Notes: generated by a model not told the origin, from the letters alone. DNA of 64,000 bases from Acidobacteriota bacterium (GCA_003222895.1 QHXI01000052.1:1-64000), one strand, 5' to 3'; numbered from the stretch's first letter, positions 55,375 through 63,486 are shown. Numbers and translations are program-made.

Positions 55375-57517
55375 AGACCTCGACAGGCCGTCCGGTTCGC
55401 AGCGACTCCAGAATCCGAAATGTCGCGCGCGTCGTTGTCGCGAGATCCTCGAGCGCAATTGGCGCAGGTTTGCCGTCGCGCACAACTGCACAGACGGTGC
55501 TCACTTCGTTCTTCTGGCCTTTGTCTTTATCGCGCAGGGTCGTTTTCTTTTCACGCGACCCGTCGTACGCGATCGCCGATTCGAAATCGTCAATCACGAG
55601 TGATTTGCGACCCCCGAAAATTTCGATTCGTTCTTTCGGCATCGCGCTGCTGCCTTCCGCCAGGTAAGCAATCGATCCGTTCGAGCCATCGGCGAAGCGC
55701 AACGTAACGAATACGGAATCTTCGTTAGTCACGTCAGCATTCCGACTCACGATCGCCTCACCGTAAACGCGAGTCGTCAGCGAATCGGTTAGAAAGTGCA
55801 TCAGATCGATGAAGTGACAGACCTCGCCGACGATCCGCCCGCCCTCAGCTTCGTCATTGATCCAATACCCTGGCGGAATTCGACCGGCGTTGATTCGATA
55901 ATTGATCGACAGCGGCGTTTCGGGGTTCGAGCTAAAGAATTCTCTTGCAGCGATTGCCAACGGCGAAAATCGTCGATTAAATCCCACCATTAACTGGCCG
56001 GATGAATTCGCCGCCGCCTTCAGTACTTGATTCAATTGGTCGTCATCAACAGCCAGCGGCTTTTCGACAAAGACGTGTCGTCCGCTTTTCAGCGCGCGCG
56101 CTGCCAACTCGGCATGACTGGCATGCCGCGTCGCGATCACAACTAGATTTGTTTCCTGGTCGTCGATGATTTCATCGGCGCTGGAAACTGACGATTGAAA
56201 TCCAAATTTGCTTCCGACTTCGCGCGCGCTCACACCTGACGCGGTCGCGATCGATCGAAACTGCGCGCCTTCGTTTTTGAACAGCGGCAACAGCACTCCT
56301 TTTGCATAACCACCGGCGCCAAGGAAACTTACGCGAACGGCGGAGGCCGGCGCGGATCTCTTTTCGGCAATCGGAATGCGAGTTTCGAGTCCGCGTTCGG
56401 TGTCGTACTTCAGCACGATCCCGAGATAGGGCTCTTTGACCTCTCCCGTAATCAGTTTGTACGCGCGATCTGTTTCGCTCAATTCAAAACGATGCGTTAT
56501 CAGCGTTTGCACATTGACGCGACCGTCGGCGACCAGATCGAGGAACGCTTCAATGTTGCGTCCTTCAGTCCAACGCACATAGCCAAACGGATAATCATGT
56601 CCGCGTTCCTCGTATTCAGGATCATAGCGGCCTGGGCCATACGACATCGAAATCCGAAACGTCAGTTCGCGATCATAGAAAGGCTTGCGCGGCAGTGTAA
56701 GCCCAACGGCGCCGACGACGACAACCCGGCCTTTCTGTCTCGAAATCTCGCCGGCGAGTTCAACCGGCTGATTCGATTCAGTAGCTGCGGCGATCAGAAC
56801 CGCGTCAGCGCCGCGACCGCGCGACCACCCGACGACTTGCTGCTTTGCTTCATCGGGAGCGCAGCCGGCATCTGCCCCGTTCTGTTTCGCCAGCTCAATT
56901 TTCGCCTGGTTGAGATCGACGCCGAACACGCGACAGCCGTTCGCTTTCAGCAACTGCACCGCGAGTTGTCCGATCAAGCCAAGCCCGATCACGACTACTG
57001 ATTCGCCCAACGTTGGTTCCGCCAGTCGCACGCCTTGCAACGCGATCGCTCCCAACGTTCCGAATGCCGCCGCATCGAAATCGACTTTATCTGGCAAACG
57101 CACGCAAAGATTTTTCGGTACGGACAGCACTTCGGCATGCGAAGCATAACCAACGCCGGCGCAGGCAACGCGATCTCCGACGCGAAATTCTGTTACGCCT
57201 TCACCGACTTCGATAACCGTTCCCGCCGCGCTATAACCCAGCGCATTCATCGAACCCAATTTTGAAAGGACGGCATCGACCGTATTCAAAACGCCTTCTG
57301 TTCTCGCCTTATGAATGACTTGCTTTACCAATGCCGGCTGTTCGACGGCCCGACTGATCAGGCTTTTCTGTCCTGCCTCGACCGTCAGACGCTCAGTGCC
57401 GGCGCTAATCAACGATGCCGCCGTGCGCACCAGCACAAAACCGCGTCGCGCGGTTGGCACCGGCACATCCGTCACTGAGACCGCGCCCGTTTTTAGATTT
57501 TGGAGAACTTGTTTCAC
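55373..57517 (-). CDS. Bi-domain oxidoreductase (Zn-ADH + Gfo/Idh/MocA)
   Basis: 714 residues. Residues 1 to about 350 are a zinc-type alcohol dehydrogenase-like domain (VRVGDRVACAGVGYASHAE-like, and VVVIGLGLIGQLAVQLLKA for NAD binding). Residues about 390-714 are a Gfo/Idh/MocA domain (VSFLGAGGYAKGVLLPLF, VFVEKPLAV with the EKP motif). Such fusions are typical of EPS/O-antigen operons. It probably oxidises and reduces a sugar nucleotide to make a modified sugar. First gene of the operon; the start is ATG. Confidence 0.9.
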   Translation of the reverse strand: MKQVLQNLKTGAVSVTDVPVPTARRGFVLVRTAASLISAGTERLTVEAGQKSLISRAVEQPALVKQVIHKARTEGVLNTVDAVLSKLGSMNALGYSAAGTVIEVGEGVTEFRVGDRVACAGVGYASHAEVLSVPKNLCVRLPDKVDFDAAAFGTLGAIALQGVRLAEPTLGESVVVIGLGLIGQLAVQLLKANGCRVFGVDLNQAKIELAKQNGADAGCAPDEAKQQVVGWSRGRGADAVLIAAATESNQPVELAGEISRQKGRVVVVGAVGLTLPRKPFYDRELTFRISMSYGPGRYDPEYEERGHDYPFGYVRWTEGRNIEAFLDLVADGRVNVQTLITHRFELSETDRAYKLITGEVKEPYLGIVLKYDTERGLETRIPIAEKRSAPASAVRVSFLGAGGYAKGVLLPLFKNEGAQFRSIATASGVSAREVGSKFGFQSSVSSADEIIDDQETNLVVIATRHASHAELAARALKSGRHVFVEKPLAVDDDQLNQVLKAAANSSGQLMVGFNRRFSPLAIAAREFFSSNPETPLSINYRINAGRIPPGYWINDEAEGGRIVGEVCHFIDLMHFLTDSLTTRVYGEAIVSRNADVTNEDSVFVTLRFADGSNGSIAYLAEGSSAMPKERIEIFGGRKSLVIDDFESAIAYDGSREKKTTLRDKDKGQKNEVSTVCAVVRDGKPAPIALEDLATTTRATFRILESLRTGRPVEV

Positions 57518-57871
57518 AACCTGTCGCGCAACGAAACTGTAGCAGACCGGCTCAGACTATCCTCGATCTTCGTTTGTTCAGTCAATCGCCGCGGCGCCTT
57601 CGGATTGCTTGTAACTTTCTGCAGCAATTGCGGAAATCCGCGCACCGCAAGTGAGCAACAACAACGATTTTATGCGGCCAATGGATTGACAATCGACTGC
57701 GTATTTTGTTAGTTATGCTTCGCTATTTGTAGAACAATTCAGCAAACAGCGGACGAATCGATAGCTTACTATCTCCTGCGCGTGGCTTTGGTGAGCACGC
57801 ATAGTTCTTCAAGCAGGCCTCATCGTTTTTAGGAAACTCGCAGTCAGAATTTAGCCATAGGAGACCATAAC
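57518..57871. promoter_or_regulatory. Promoter region of the polysaccharide operon and CD225 gene
   Basis: 354 bases between divergent genes, so both promoters must be here. GGAG precedes the CD225 ATG. I cannot assign -35/-10 boxes with confidence, and see no repeat, RNA gene or strong hairpin. Confidence 0.3.
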
Positions 57872-58168
57872 ATGTCGCAAAATTGGACCCCGCCCGCAGG
57901 ATCCGGCGGTTCGGCAACTGTACCAAATTACCTCGTGCCGGCGATTATCTCGATCTTTTGTTGCTGGCCGTTGGCAATTCCCGCGATCATTTTCGCCACG
58001 CAAGTTAACGGCAAAGTGGCCGCGGGCGATGTCGCCGGCGCGCAGGAGGCTTCGAAGAAAGCAAAGATGTTCAGCTTTATCGCGATTGGCATTGGATTGC
58101 TGGGTATTGTCATATGGCTGATTTTATTCGCGTTGGGAATGGCCGGGAGCATAGTGGGTAACAGGTAA
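57872..58168 (+). CDS. CD225/dispanin family membrane protein
   Basis: 98 residues with two membrane helices. The pattern VPNYLVPAIISIFCCWPLAIPAIIFATQVN is the CD225/dispanin signature, including the double Cys, shared with eukaryotic IFITM proteins. Start ATG with AGGAG eight bases upstream. Bacterial functions are unknown. A zinc-ribbon TM2 protein follows. Confidence 0.88.
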   Translation: MSQNWTPPAGSGGSATVPNYLVPAIISIFCCWPLAIPAIIFATQVNGKVAAGDVAGAQEASKKAKMFSFIAIGIGLLGIVIWLILFALGMAGSIVGNR

Positions 58169-58237
58169 TCCTGATCTAGATCCGGTTGGCCACCCATGAA
58201 CCCTTAGTGTGATACTAGGCGGATTGGCGTTAGACTT

Positions 58238-58261
58238 TCTGAAACGAAGATTCGTTTCAGA
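58238..58261. promoter_or_regulatory. Perfect 11-bp inverted repeat
   Basis: TCTGAAACGAA-ga-TTCGTTTCAGA. It could be a repressor site for the downstream TM2 gene (70 bases away) or an RNA hairpin; no U-tract follows. Confidence 0.5.
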
Positions 58262-58330
58262 GAGCGCTGGAGTTGGAGGGCGCGTGTCTTCGCTGGTCCG
58301 CCATTTTTTGATTTTTAAGCGAGAAAAATT

Positions 58331-58783
58331 TTGGCCGTTTTTTGCACAAAGTGTGGCGCGCAGAATGATGACTTCTCGCGGACGTGTCTTCACTGTCAGG
58401 CCGAGCTCCCGGTGATTAGCGGCAAGCAAACCACAGCGTACCAATCAGAGTATCAAGTGCCTTACGAACCAACCTATCAACCGATTCAGCCGCCCGCGCC
58501 GCTCTACGCTCAACCACAGACTGACGATTGGCAGAAAGCAGGCGCCGACAAAAAGATCATCGCCGGGATCTTAGGCATCGTAGTCGGAGCCTTCGGTATT
58601 CATAAATTCGTGCTTGGCTATCAAAAGGAAGGCCTGACGATGTTGCTGGTATCGATCTTGAGCTGCGGCATGCTGGCCGGCTTCATGCACGTGATCGGGA
58701 TCATCGAAGGCATCATGTACCTCACCAAGAGCGATGAAGAGTTTGTACGGACTTATGTGCATGGAAAGAAGGGTTGGTTCTAA
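58331..58783 (+). CDS. Zinc-ribbon TM2 domain protein
   Basis: 150 residues. Two CxxC pairs at the N-terminus (CTKCG, CLHCQ) form a zinc ribbon, a Pro/Tyr/Gln-rich linker follows, and then a TM2 domain (KIIAGILGIVVGAFGIHKFVLG). The start must be the TTG at 58331, because an in-frame stop lies at 58316 and no ATG or GTG comes between. Function unknown; often an envelope protein. Confidence 0.85.
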   Translation: MAVFCTKCGAQNDDFSRTCLHCQAELPVISGKQTTAYQSEYQVPYEPTYQPIQPPAPLYAQPQTDDWQKAGADKKIIAGILGIVVGAFGIHKFVLGYQKEGLTMLLVSILSCGMLAGFMHVIGIIEGIMYLTKSDEEFVRTYVHGKKGWF

Positions 58784-58815
58784 AATGACGGATACGCATA
58801 TGTTATGATCCGCGT

Positions 58816-59037
58816 ATGGAAATCAAAATGCACATCGTTTACGAGAAGGTTGACGACCTGATTCAAGCGTCAGTTGCGGAGCTGCCCGGCGCAATCTCAC
58901 TTGGCTCCAGCGTCGAAGAAGCTCGTAAGAATCTTGATGAAGCAATTGAAATGGTGCTCGAGGGAAATCGTTTGCTCACAGAAGATGGTGCGCGCGAAAC
59001 AATCACGAGCGAGGAAATTGCTTTCCGCGCGGCATGA
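58816..59037 (+). CDS. HicB-type antitoxin
   Basis: 73 residues of the short HicB form (LIQASVAELPGAISLGSSVEEARKNLDEAIE). It neutralises the HicA mRNA interferase. It lacks the C-terminal DNA-binding domain of longer HicB proteins. TATGAT just upstream could be a -10 box. The stop overlaps the expected hicA ATG by four bases. Confidence 0.87.
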   Translation: MEIKMHIVYEKVDDLIQASVAELPGAISLGSSVEEARKNLDEAIEMVLEGNRLLTEDGARETITSEEIAFRAA

Positions 59038-59218
59038 AAGAGTCGACCTAGTTCGTCACCTTGAAAGACACGGTGAGTTCGTGCGCGAAGGTAGGGAGCA
59101 TACGTTGTACATTAACCGCCAAGCTAGGAAATCGGCCACCGTCCCAAGGCATCGCGAGATTCCCAAAGGCACTGTGAGAAGTATTTGCCGCGCCCTCGGA
59201 TTGCCTTCCCCAATCTAA
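59018..59218 (+). pseudogene. HicA-type toxin, probably frameshifted at its start
   Basis: The core (DLVRHLERHGEFVREG, HTLYINRQARKSATVPRHREIP, GTVRSICRALG) is a clear HicA double-stranded RNA-binding domain including the catalytic His. The expected ATG at 59034, which overlaps the hicB stop, reads M-K-E-S-T-stop. One extra A in its AAA run would put it in frame with the HicA core. The only in-frame start here is a TTG at 59018 inside hicB with a poor ribosome site. Compared with the family, a Cys expected after HG also seems missing. So the toxin may be inactive. Confidence 0.72.
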
Positions 59219-59242
59219 TCTGTAGATTCGTCGTCAAACATC

Positions 59243-59677
59243 ATGTCGAGTTTTTATTTCGTCGAAACCGTTCCCGATCGCACCAGGCAATTGGCAATTG
59301 CGGCGACTATGTGGTTAGGACTTGCCGCCGGCGCGACGTTTCTTTTTTTCTTCAATCCGGCGCTCTCCTCAAATCAATTTTTTCCTAAGTGTCCGTTTCG
59401 CTTGCTGACTGGTTGCCAATGTCCCGGCTGCGGCTCGACGCGCGCGTTTTATCAACTTCTGCATCTCCATCCGATCGCCGCCTTCAAGTTTAATCCGTTG
59501 ATGGTGCTGACGCTGCCTTTTATCGTTTACGGCTTTCTCGGATTCACGAAGAGCGCCGTAACCGGCAAACCATACCGTCGCTTGTTCATCCCGCCGAGGT
59601 ACATGTGGGCGTGGCTGGTGCTGCTGATCTTCTTTTGGGTCTTTCGCAACACTCCTTGGTATCCGTTTGCATCGTGA
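59243..59677 (+). CDS. DUF2752 membrane protein
   Basis: 144 residues with three membrane helices. The signature CQCPGCGSTRAFY (about residue 55) is diagnostic of DUF2752, a family of unknown function common in Bacteroidota, Acidobacteriota and Actinomycetota. ATG start. Confidence 0.88.
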   Translation: MSSFYFVETVPDRTRQLAIAATMWLGLAAGATFLFFFNPALSSNQFFPKCPFRLLTGCQCPGCGSTRAFYQLLHLHPIAAFKFNPLMVLTLPFIVYGFLGFTKSAVTGKPYRRLFIPPRYMWAWLVLLIFFWVFRNTPWYPFAS

Positions 59678-59689
59678 GCTGTAGCGCGG

Positions 59690-59800
59690 ATCGCAGGCAT
59701 CTTGCCTGCGGTTCGCCCGGCATCCTTGCCGGCTCACTAAATCATTCGGGACGCGGGGCAGAGATGCCCGCGCATCGCACGCAAGATGCGTGCGCTCCTT
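59690..59800. repeat. Cluster of four hairpin repeats
   Basis: CGCAGGCATCTTGCCTGCG (59692-59710), GCCCGGCATCCTTGCCGGC (59714-59732), CGGGGCAGAGATGCCCGCG (59754-59772) and GCACGCAAGATGCGTGCG (59776-). The units match those in the acetyltransferase gene at 28124-28268. Confidence 0.88.
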
Positions 59801-59833
59801 TCACCGCGATTGTTCCGCTGTGATTCTTCTTCC

Positions 59834-59860
59834 ATTTACGATTTACGATTCACGATTTAC
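59834..59860. repeat. Heptamer direct repeat upstream of a thioesterase
   Basis: ATTTACG ATTTACG ATTCACG ATTTAC: nearly four copies of a 7-base unit, ending nine bases before the thioesterase ATG and covering the place of the promoter or ribosome site. It may affect expression by slippage. Confidence 0.65.
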
Positions 59861-59869
59861 TATCCCTTC

Positions 59870-60250
59870 ATGAACTCTGATCCCGCAATTCGCATCACGA
59901 TGCTGCCGCGCGACACAAACTCGCAGGGCACTATCTTTGGCGGCGTCATTCTCAGCTACATCGACATCGCCGGCGCCATCGAAGCTCACCGGCACACCGG
60001 CATGGATCGCTTCGTCACCGTCGCGATGCGTGAAGTCATTTTTCACGCGCCGGTATTCGTCGGCGATCTGGTCAGCTTTTATTCAGAAACGTTGAAGGTC
60101 GGCACGACTTCGATCACCACGCGGGTCGTAGTTGAAGCCGAGCGCTATGGCTCGCCCGGCGACCGCGCCCGCGTGACAGAAGCTGAGGTCGTTTACGTTG
60201 CGGTTGATAAGGCCGGAAAGAAAACGAAGATATTGGCTAACGAGACATGA
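59870..60250 (+). CDS. Hotdog-fold acyl-CoA thioesterase (YciA-like)
   Basis: 126 residues. The hotdog pattern is clear: [19 protein letters not shown] (GG(V)xxxxxD active site region) and [15 protein letters not shown]. It hydrolyses acyl-CoA. An in-frame upstream extension is rejected because it crosses the heptamer repeat; the ATG at 59870 starts a canonical N-terminus. A second hotdog enzyme lies at 60985. Confidence 0.87.
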   Translation: MNSDPAIRITMLPRDTNSQGTIFGGVILSYIDIAGAIEAHRHTGMDRFVTVAMREVIFHAPVFVGDLVSFYSETLKVGTTSITTRVVVEAERYGSPGDRARVTEAEVVYVAVDKAGKKTKILANET

Positions 60251-60257
60251 TCTTCCG

Positions 60258-60869
60258 TCAGTTGGTGATCGCTATGCCGTAGCGAATCAATTCCGTCCGC
60301 AACTGCGCGGCGGCTTTGAATAGAATCGTGTTGATTCCCAGTTCGCGCGGGCATTCCAGGTTTACTTCCCGATCGTCAATGAACAGACATTCCTGGGGCG
60401 CGCGCTGGGTAATCTGTAAAACCATGCGATAGATTGCCTCGTCAGGTTTACGCAGACCGAGAAAGCACGAGCTGAAGAAAACGGAAAAGTAACGCGCCAA
60501 GCCAAACTTCTCGATCCGAAAAACATTTAGTTCAAGAATTTCATTGTTGAGCGTAGCCATGAAGTACCGGCCTGACTGCGCCAGCTCTTCGGCAAGCTTC
60601 AGCGAATCCGGCTTCGCCTGAGATTGCGCGAAGATGAAATCGCTAAACTCCTCGCGGGTGAACGAACGCGGCCGATAAAATATTGCGCGATCAAGATAAC
60701 GCTCGAGTGCGAGGCGGTTTGTCTCGATGGCGTGCGCAACCTTCTCATGCCGCTCGCTGTACTCGTCCCAATCAAGACCGAACTTCTCAGCCGCCGCGCG
60801 CCGCGAAGCGTGTCCCCAACCGTCGGTCAAGAGCACACCGCCGATGTCAAAGAAGATAGTGGTGATCAT
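60258..60869 (-). CDS. HAD-like hydrolase
   Basis: 203 residues from the ATG at 60869. The first motif is FFDIGGVLLTDG, then ATLNNEI and DDREVNLECPRELG-like motif IV. These fit HAD subfamily IA phosphatases. Substrate unknown. The upstream 14-residue extension crosses repeat DNA and is rejected. Confidence 0.85.
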   Translation of the reverse strand: MITTIFFDIGGVLLTDGWGHASRRAAAEKFGLDWDEYSERHEKVAHAIETNRLALERYLDRAIFYRPRSFTREEFSDFIFAQSQAKPDSLKLAEELAQSGRYFMATLNNEILELNVFRIEKFGLARYFSVFFSSCFLGLRKPDEAIYRMVLQITQRAPQECLFIDDREVNLECPRELGINTILFKAAAQLRTELIRYGIAITN

Positions 60870-60879
60870 TGCAGTGTCA

Positions 60880-60981
60880 TTTGGAGTGCGGTGGCAAGCG
60901 CAGCGCGACACCGCTTTGAATTATCTTGCACGCAAGGAACCAAAGCGCCGTCGCCGCTACGCTCTGCCGGCGCACTCCAAA
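60880..60981. repeat. 100-bp palindromic element (MITE-like)
   Basis: Starts TTTGGAGTGCGGTGGCAAGC and ends GCTCTGCCGGCGCACTCCAA, imperfect inverted arms of about 40 bases around an AT-rich centre. No coding capacity. Related arms are common in other environmental bacterial genomes, so it is probably mobilised by an unlinked transposase. Confidence 0.85.
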
Positions 60982-60984
60982 CCC

Positions 60985-61455
60985 TCACCAGCGATGATAT
61001 GCCGGATGACCCAGCTTCACCGCCACGAAGGTTCCATGACACGTCGCACAAACCTTGTCATGCGCGATCAACTCGCCTTCGACAACCGCGCGATCCTCGT
61101 TTGATTCGACGACGCGCGCTCGCAGCTCGACTGGTTTATCGGTTGGTGTCGGCCGCATTAGTTTGATCGTGTAATCGGCGGTGACTGTGCATGGCGGATG
61201 ATCCAATCCAGCTTTCTTCATCAGGTGATACGCCGCCGTCCAGTTGCAATGGCAATCGAGCAGTGTGCCGATAATTCCGCCGCTCAACATTCCGGGGAAT
61301 GCTTCCTGATAAGTTTCAGGATTGAAAGTCGCGACGACTTCATCACCCTGAGGAAAGCTGCGGACGTGCAAACCCCTTTCATTCGCCGGCCCGCAGCCGA
61401 AGCAGGCCATCTGCGGCGCGTAACTTTCCTGGAGACTCTTTTCGTTCAAATTCAT
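60985..61455 (-). CDS. Hotdog-fold thioesterase (PaaI-like)
   Basis: 156 residues from the ATG at 61455. The region CFGCGPANERGLHVRS, MLSGGIIGTLLDCHCNWTAAY and TADYTIKLMRPTPTDKPVEL fits the PaaI/4HBT thioesterase group. A longer upstream frame is rejected because it runs through the repeat at 61481-61559. Next to an acyl-CoA ligase, so the two may act on the same acyl-CoA. Confidence 0.85.
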   Translation of the reverse strand: MNLNEKSLQESYAPQMACFGCGPANERGLHVRSFPQGDEVVATFNPETYQEAFPGMLSGGIIGTLLDCHCNWTAAYHLMKKAGLDHPPCTVTADYTIKLMRPTPTDKPVELRARVVESNEDRAVVEGELIAHDKVCATCHGTFVAVKLGHPAYHRW

Positions 61456-61480
61456 TTGTGCTCTCTTGCTTGGGCATGAA

Positions 61481-61559
61481 GTCAGTACCATCCGCGTAAG
61501 CGGATGGATCAGGAAAGCCCCTTTATCCCACCTGCTAACGCTGGTGGTACTGACCTCAC
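61481..61559. repeat. Palindromic intergenic repeat, family C (copy 3)
   Basis: GTCAGTACCATCCGCGTAAG CGGATGGAT and ATCCCACCTGCTAACGCTGG TGGTACTGACCTCAC. Same type as at 37802 and 55284. It overlaps the last codons of the acyl-CoA ligase. Confidence 0.87.
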
Positions 61560-63163
61560 ATCTGGTGCGCGCCTCTCTCCGCTCGTAGCTGTTCCCGCAA
61601 TTTGAATCTCTGCACTTTGCCGGTGGCAGTGTACGGCAGTTCATCCACGAAGATGTAACGGCGTGGCTGCTTGAATCGCGGTAATGCAGTTTCACAGTGG
61701 TTGCGCAATTCGTCTTCCAATGTTGCGCTGGGCTCTCGCGGAACTACAAACGCGCACACACACGACAGACCATCTTTATCAAATCCTTCGACGACGGCCG
61801 TCGCGCGCACACTTCCATGGCTCATGAGCGCGCTTTCAACTTCGATCGGCGAAACCCACTGGCCCGTCGGTTTGAAACAATCATCGCTGCGCCCCATGTG
61901 CCACCAGACTCCGTCTTCGTCGCAACGATAGAGATCGCCTGTCCGCGCCCACCCGTCGACAAATGTTTCTGCGCTCAACTTCGGCCGCTGCCAATAACGC
62001 GACGCGGCGCTGCCGCCGCGAATCCAAAGGTTGCCGACCTCTCCCGTAGCTGTTGTCACGCCGTCATGATCGACTAGCCGAGCTTCATAACCTTTCAAAA
62101 GTTTCCCGCTGCTGCCATAGCGCACCTCGCCTTCATGATTCGACATGAACATGTGCAGCATCTCAGTCGAGCCGATTCCATCCAACACCTCGACACCAAA
62201 AGTCTTCTGCCATTCTTCGCCGAGTTGTGCCGGCAGAGCTTCACCGGCGGAAATGCAGAGTCGCAGAATAGACGTATCAAGAGGTGCGATGCTGTGATGA
62301 TGCTCAAGCAACATGCGAAACACGACCGGCACGCCAAAGAAGATCGTCGGTCGATAATCACTGAAGACGCGGCTCACTACTTCGGGCGTCGGTTTCTCTC
62401 GACACAGAATCGTCGTAAAGCCATTCAACAAAGGAAACGTAAATGCGTTTCCCAGACCGTAAGCAAACGGCAAACGTGAAGAAGAAAACAGCCGATCGCC
62501 ATCGCGCAACTTTAGCACTTCAGGGCAATACGTTTCGTTTGTATAAAAGATGTCGGCCTCGCTGTGCACCGCCCCCTTCGGTTCGCCGGTGCTGCCCGAC
62601 GTGTAGAGAATGAAGGCGTCCGTCTCCTTGTCAAAAGCCCGGCCGTGAGGGAGGACCTCTCTGTCTCCGAGTCTCGCCCGAGTGACCGGGAATTGGGATA
62701 ACGCCAGGCGCTGCGCGGTCGCAAGATTCTCAACCGCGATTCCGGGAATCTCGAGAGAAGCATCATCACTGCCGCGCTGAACCACAAGGATGTTTTGCAG
62801 ATCAATCAAGGGTGCGTTGTTGAGCAACGAACCCGCAGCCTGCGCTTCCACAATCGCCACACGCGCACCGCAATCTTTCAGAATGAAGAGTTGATCCTCG
62901 CGCCTAAGGGCCAGATTGATCGGCACCGCGATCGCGCCTAACGAGATGATGGCCACGAACGAAGCGATGAACTCAGGAGAATCAGCGAGCAGGATCGCGA
63001 CACGTTCACCTTCCGAGATTCCCAGCGCATTCAATCTCTCAGCAACTCGCACAGTCTCGTCGCGCAGTTCCGCATAAGTAATCTCGCGATGTTCGTAGAG
63101 AATCGCGACGCGCGAATCGCGTTCCGAGGGAAATAACCGATTGAAAAGATTCTTACCAACCAT
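61556..63163 (-). CDS. Acyl-CoA ligase (benzoate-CoA ligase-like), with in-frame repeat
   Basis: 535 residues, AMP-forming adenylation domain. The P-loop FILYTSGSTGEPKGAVH is at about 183-198, and the later WARTGDLYR motif and PYTATGKVQRFKL with the catalytic Lys are intact. It resembles benzoate-/4-hydroxybenzoate-CoA ligases, which activate aromatic acids. About residues 168-179 (DREVLPHGRAF), just before the P-loop, are encoded by a palindromic repeat at 62629-62661 and are absent from relatives; this is an inserted peptide. Confidence 0.87.
   Translation of the reverse strand: MVGKNLFNRLFPSERDSRVAILYEHREITYAELRDETVRVAERLNALGISEGERVAILLADSPEFIASFVAIISLGAIAVPINLALRREDQLFILKDCGARVAIVEAQAAGSLLNNAPLIDLQNILVVQRGSDDASLEIPGIAVENLATAQRLALSQFPVTRARLGDREVLPHGRAFDKETDAFILYTSGSTGEPKGAVHSEADIFYTNETYCPEVLKLRDGDRLFSSSRLPFAYGLGNAFTFPLLNGFTTILCREKPTPEVVSRVFSDYRPTIFFGVPVVFRMLLEHHHSIAPLDTSILRLCISAGEALPAQLGEEWQKTFGVEVLDGIGSTEMLHMFMSNHEGEVRYGSSGKLLKGYEARLVDHDGVTTATGEVGNLWIRGGSAASRYWQRPKLSAETFVDGWARTGDLYRCDEDGVWWHMGRSDDCFKPTGQWVSPIEVESALMSHGSVRATAVVEGFDKDGLSCVCAFVVPREPSATLEDELRNHCETALPRFKQPRRYIFVDELPYTATGKVQRFKLREQLRAERGAHQM
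62629..62661. repeat. Family B repeat inside the acyl-CoA ligase
   Basis: TGTCAAAAGCCCGGCCGTGA GGGAGGACCTCTC matches the intergenic unit at 12775-12808 and, more loosely, those at 22969 and 28783. It keeps the reading frame open. Confidence 0.82.
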
Positions 63164-63234
63164 GACTTAGAAAATCCGAGTTGCTTTGCCAAATCAAAAC
63201 TCTCTCAGTCTGCGGAGCAGGCGTCAGCATAAAG

Positions 63235-63311
63235 CCTGGGGTGAAGCGAAGCGAGCCCCAAGAGCAGACAAGTGAAACGAGAAGGGAGCCCGTGAAACGG
63301 GGGCGACGGCG
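63235..63311. repeat. Intergenic palindromic repeat
   Basis: CCTGGGGTGAAGCGAAGCGA GCCCCAAG and GAGCCCGTGAAACGGGGGCG ACGGCG. Two hairpin units in the gap before the epimerase-like gene. Confidence 0.7.
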
Positions 63312-63421
63312 CTACTCGATTTAAGAAAGTCGCGTCGGTCCATGCGATGTGGGAATTTATCAGACCGCCATCGCCGGTATCCCCAACAGTTTGAACTCGC
63401 CCAAAAAAACCGCCGTCCTTC

Positions 63422-63441
63422 TTTTTGAACATGTTCAAAAA
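63422..63441. promoter_or_regulatory. Perfect 20-bp palindrome, operator candidate
   Basis: TTTTTGAACATGTTCAAAAA, centred 45 bases upstream of the epimerase ATG. The symmetry and position suggest a repressor site. The GAAC-N2-GTTC core is not the GAAC-N4-GTTC LexA box. Confidence 0.55.
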
Positions 63442-63486
63442 CTGGTTTCCGAATTGCGGAATTTGGAATTGGCGGAGGCTCAAGAA

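Noticed and set aside
61456-61695. Long N-terminal extension of the PaaI-like thioesterase
   Set aside because: It crosses a palindromic repeat and overlaps the ligase gene on the same strand in another frame.
63422-63441. SOS (LexA) box
   Set aside because: The spacing between GAAC and GTTC is two bases, not four, and the gene is not a damage-response gene.
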